Assembly (NCBI RefSeq): GCF_037975245.1 | Contig: NC_092574.1 | Coordinates: 27,636,713 to 27,700,712 of the forward strand | DNA length: 64,000 nt | Origin: Apostichopus japonicus | Taxonomy: Eukaryota > Echinodermata > Holothuroidea > Aspidochirotida > Stichopodidae | Direction: 5' to 3' | Shown: in pieces, positions 54,101 through 60,100 of the stretch | Numbering within the stretch: position 1 is the stretch's first letter | How the letters are laid out: the number at the start of each line of letters is the position of its first letter | Program-made: the position numbers and the translations under genes | Notes under the pieces: generated by a model | Seen by the model: only the letters and a program-made list of their open reading frames with translations | What the model was told of the DNA's origin: nothing | Database searches by the model: none

Positions 54101-57100
54101 TTTCCATAACACTATAGACCTTTGTATTCGTAAAACTGGTAGTATGCTAGCAGAATCATGGACTCTTTTGTCTCATCAGTGAAACTATACAGTTGACAAT
54201 TTACAGCAATTTTAATACTGACAGGACCTGTCAAAGCCAGAACTGTAGAAGATGTTTGTTGCACAATTACATGAACACTTTTTGCCTCAAATAATGTTTT
54301 TTTCTTAATTAAAACACAGATTTTGTTGTGCCAAGTTTGTGTGAATAAATCCATCACCTAATATTGATTAGTACTACCTTGCATTTTTCAATGTTGGTAT
54401 CTCAGTTGATTATGTCTTTCTGTTGCTAATCTGGAAAAGAAGTGGACTATGTTTCTTAGTTTACTTTGATACAGACTCTCCTTGGCTTCAGTTAAACCTG
54501 CACACTAGAAGAGCCCAGATATTTAATCCATGGTTATTGGTTCTCATACAGGAATTGCAGTGGACAAAGATGGGAAGGTGTATTTCATTGATGGCACCAT
54601 TATTCGAGTGGTGGATACCACTGGCAGGATCGGTAGTTTCCTTGGTATACCTGGTGTCATGATGCCCTTCAGACGCCCCAGGTGTGGCTCCCAGATGCCT
54701 GCTAGTAAGGTAAGGCATTGATAAAGTCTCCAGAAGGGTATGTTTATCCTAGCAATTGTTTACTAAGAAACATTTTATGATATGCAATATGTAATGTCAA
54801 AATATTCAGTCTTGTAAGCAGCATTTGTTGGTTGCACAGTGGACAAGCTGAAAGCAAACTGCTTTGTTCTTTGTAAAGTTGAATCATATAACTCTGGAAT
54901 GTTGCACACATCTAACAAAGTTTGTATTAGAATTAGTGTTGGTCAAAAATCGTTTGCGATATTGGTTACGGGCAGCATATCTATATCGGTAAAATTTAAG
55001 CACATTGCCGTGAACATTAATTTTTTAAACAACAAAGCCGCTTCTTGTGCAGTTACTTGCATTGATTTATTAATCTGTTCTAAAGAAACCCATATCTTTA
55101 GTCTAGTTTTTGTTGTGAATTATAGCTAGTGGCCAAAATGCTGATCACCTGGTCAGTAAACAGACCTGTCAGCTAGGCCACTTAGTGCCTTGTACATTAA
55201 TCTTTGTCACCTGTTAAAAGTTAATTTCACCAGTTTGGCTGCTGTATTATGCAAGTGAACACCACTTAAATAAAATTGAACATACCTGCTTAAACCTGTT
55301 TTGCCCTTGAAAATGTTCTTGGCAAGAATCCAAGAAAATTTTTCACAAGCAAAGTTGTAAACATGGCTTGTTCAGACCTTGCAAATTTGGCTAGGCTTAG
55401 TTGTTAGTATAGTTGGCTAATGGAAGGGTATAATTTTGTACAGAAATTTAACAATTGAAGAAAATGTTTACACAAGGTGTAGTTTAATTTCTTAGCCAGG
55501 ATATGCTGTCTAAATCTACATGAAATCAGTTTCATTCATCGCACGATCTTTTAACATATTTGCTAAGAAATTTGTGGTTCCATTTGATGATAGTTTGTAT
55601 CAGACTTGTAGCCTAAACGTAGTTGAATCATACAACAGAAGTAACAGCAAGTATAGGCTTGTATTTTTCCCAAAAATAGTTTCATGCATATTCAACTTGG
55701 TGGGGAATCTGATCGTTCATGTAGAATGAAGTTAGGACTAGTTTTATAGAATACGCACATATTTTTTACTACTAATTTATTAACGAGATTCCACAAATGA
55801 GAGTTATACAAGTGGTTACTGTTTGTAAGTTGTGCAAACGATAATAACTTACGATTGCCGACAAAATTTTGATACTTATGTATTATTGCAGGACTGAAAT
55901 TTGAGGTTTATTCTGGCTGTTTAAAAATATCAGTATCAGGCCGATAACTGGATTGGAATATCAGATTTTGGTCAACCCAAATTTTGGTGATATTGGTACA
56001 ACACCAATTAGAATAGCAGTGAGGTCTTTTTATGAGATTCAATATCTATTACATTGTTAAAATGCTTTCCATGAGATAAGGGACATAGGATGTTTCACAG
56101 GTTATTTCTGTGATACACTGCCTCTTCTACCCTTCCCCCCCCCCTCCCCTTTCAAAAAAAAAACAGTGAGCAGTAAAGATGGATCAGTGTTTCTACTTCA
56201 GATACTTTTTTCTCAACATTAAACAAACTTATTCCACTTCATGACAAAGTCAAACTTACCGTTTCTATTACAGTTGAGCTTGCAGTATCCCACTGAATTA
56301 GCGATCAGTCCATTAGACAGTGCCCTCTATGTGGTCGATGATGATATCATTTTGCGCATAACCCTCAATGGCATGGCATCAGTGTTTGCTGGCATACCGT
56401 CAGGATGTTTCTTCTCTTCCATGAATATGGAACCATCGTCTACTTTGAGCAGAGCGGATCAAGTCCCCATGGAATCACCCGCTGCAATTTCATTTTCACC
56501 AGGTGGAGATCTGTTTGTGGCCGAGACAGATTACAGTAATGTCCACAGGGTGCGAATGATATCACCAGACGGCTACATTTCCACTGTAGTCGGCGGTGTG
56601 ACACCTTGCGATTGTAGACTAGAGGATTGTATCTGTTTCAGCGGTGATGAAGGGCCGGTTGGGAATGCCACTATTCAGTCTCCTATCGCCCTAACAGTCT
56701 CTGCCCAGAATGAATTGATCTTTGTGGATCAGGGTAACTTACGAATTCGCAAGTTGGTGAAGGAAGTACCAAGGCTACACCGCAGGCGGTTTGTTTATGA
56801 AATCCCATCACCTTACAAAAATGAGATCTTTCTGTTTGATCAGTTTGGCTTCCATTTCAAGACGAAACACATCTTGCTTGACGAAGTAGTCTACATCTTT
56901 AACTACACTGAGGCTCATGATAGTCTTATTGGTATTCAGGACAGCTCTGGGTTTGCTATTAGCATTCAACGTAGCAGTACTAAAGACCCTCTCATGCTAG
57001 AGATTGGCAAAAATGGGTCACTGGTGACACTAGGGGTGAACGAAGATGGCTACCTTACTCAAGTTAATAACTTGCCGGAGGTTGGCAATGTCCTGTTGCA

Positions 57101-60100
57101 ATATGAAAATGGCCTCTTGACCAGGAAACTAGAAAGAGAATATTTACAGAATGCATACTGGTGAGTGAAGTTTAATTGACCCCAATCACTTATTTTTGTT
57201 TTCAATATTGATTTTATTGATAAAAGATGTAACTCTGTGTCTTTTATCAGCCAACAATTGTTTATTAGCAAAGCACATTATCATTACATAATCATAATAT
57301 CACTGAAATATATGCCTCTTTAAATAATCCTTAACAGTTCTCATCTTATCAAATTTCAGAATGATTAAACAAAGTACTGCATGGTATTATTTAAGCAAGA
57401 AAATTCAACTGAATTATCTGCTCCAAATTCATCTTCATTTCAGTTATGATGATCAAGGTAACCTCAGGGAGGCACTTTGGTCAACAGGAGATGTTAGCAA
57501 TTTAAGTTCAGAGGTCAACAAATCAACAACAGTTAATAGATATGGGGTGCCAGATAGGACAGAAACCATCAGCATTGTTAGCAGGGAGGATGACCGATGG
57601 AGGGAGACAATCTCACAAGGTACAGTTGGTTAGGTTGTTGTAAATAAACCTTTAACCAGTTCTTCATCCAAATTTTCTATTACAATGTTATTTTACACTT
57701 GGTTGCTGGAAGTAATGTTGTAATGGTGAACCTGTAGTCAAGTAGTACCAAGTTATGTTGCAAGCTGTTCTTAAGTACAGCAGGTTTAATGATGAACGTT
57801 TGCAAGGTCCAAATTATGAAGCACAAATCAACATGTTTGCCTGACGGCTTAGCAAACAGGAACAACTTATAACTTCAATACCTTTTCAATACCCCACATA
57901 ATGGGTAGATACTTATACATTTCATCAACATGTGCTGATGTTGCCCAATTTTGCATCAGTGTTGCATCATTGATAGTATAATATACTTATGCAAAGATGA
58001 AAGCAGTAATGTTTGCTATGCTTATACACTTAACTAAGGTGTGCAACACTTTCATGCAAGATATTTTTAGGCCTGGCTTGCTGAGTGGATACAATTCAGA
58101 GCTGAAGTTCTTTTTGCTTGTAATGAAGTGATTAGGTTACACTTATCACCTGATTGCATCATTTCAGATGGGGAAATATGTCATGTTGTCGCTATAAAAG
58201 AATCATGCCAATGCATAGCTGATATCAGTTAGGTTACCACGGAAGGCTTTTCTTCTTTCAATACTAGGTGATTTATCAGAGCATGCTTACCTCTATGATA
58301 ACGGATCATGCCAGGTGACATTTGCAGATGGTATCATCGTTACTATGGATACACAGCCCAGTCCATTGTTGGATAGGGTATATGGTGAGTTTTACCATCA
58401 GAGAAAGATTGCTTTACCAGATGGCAGTGTTCAGACAGCTGAATGGGACTACACAGTGCGGAAGGGTGGCAGGACCCGAGACAAGATACTGCTTGTGAAA
58501 CGCAGCTTGAAGGTATTTGCATAACTTAAAACTAATTTTAATTGTACCATTTGAAAACTTCTGAAGTAGTTTTTCATGTAGGTTAATATCGATATGTATC
58601 AAAATATTTGTTTCATGATGATTAGCAGTCCTTGAAAATATTGCATATGTATTTGTTGTTGCTTTGCAGAAATGAACAGAAATTGGTCGAATTGATATGA
58701 TGCATCAAATTCACCTTTACTCTTCAGCATAATGACTGTGTCTCCTTTCAATAGACTCAAACATTCTTGAAATTGTTTTATGTACTCTAATTGAATTTCA
58801 TTCTCATAGGTCAACAGCCACTCCATCTTAAACCTGGACTACAACCGATATACTGAACAAGAGTCCGTCCTCGATTCCAATGGTGTTCTCTTGCTCACTG
58901 TCTCCCACAACTCAGGAGAACAAATCAAGGAATGGACGCCAATGGGACATTGGCATGAAACCAGGATGGCATACGACAGCCAGGGTAGGCTGAGTGCCTG
59001 GCAGAGGAATGTTCTCAAAGAGCTGTATCAATATGATGATGCTGGAAGACTCACAGAGATAAGATTGACTAATGATAGTATCTGGCGATTTGGATATCAC
59101 AGTTCTAACCTGGTAGGTTGTTGAACTCTTCAAGCAGTCATGGAGACTTCTCAATTACATTTAGGAACTTAATTTTCATGCTATACCAGCATAAACTTGT
59201 CTGTAGATGCACAGGGCTCCGGCTGCATTTGTTTGATATTGTCGCTTTCATTTTGGGGGAGAGAGTAGGGTGAGGGGAGGTTTAAATTACGAGCCGTCAG
59301 AGGGTACTTTACTGTGTACCAAGTGTGTACCATATGTTATGATACTTTTGAATAAATGAGATGGAAAAAAAAAAAAAAAAAGAGGGTACTTAACTGGAAA
59401 TACTGATATTGTACTGTCAATTATTTTAAACATGGTTTAGCTTTTTGAGTACAAGGCAAAACATGTTAACTGCCTAAGTATAATGATAATGTTGCAAACA
59501 AACAACAAAGTCATTACAAAGAAAGGCAGCACACCATTACTGTAGCCGTGTCTGTTGTAAATACATATACAGAGAATAAAGCAGTGGAACATCAACTGAG
59601 TTTGTAGTCCAGATATCTCCACAAAGATCCACTGATAATCGCTGGCCAACTATAGCCATGCATGTAACCTTCTAGTCAATACTGCAAGTGCTGCCAGTTA
59701 TCAGCTATAGTTTGGTCCTGTGTCTACCATGAAGTCTGTAATAAGCCTGCAGTAACTGGTTCTTACCTCTACTGCATGTTTTCATGTATTTTGTTATAAG
59801 ATTCTAGTTTCTTGCACTGAAAGCATCAATGTCTTGTTTACAATTGATCAGAAGGTCTTAGCAAATGTAAAAAATGCCAGCAAGTTTACTATGGTCAAAT
59901 GTGTCACTTTACCACTACTTTCAAACATATTACCACGGTGAGGAACTATTGTGTTACATTCATATTGACTTTCCACAGACAACTTTCACCTCAATATTCA
60001 TGAGTAGGTGGGGTTTAATGGGAAATCGTTGAAAACAGCTTATAAACATCTCAACAACCACTAGTTGAATCTATGTCATCTTGATGGGTAGATGCACCAT

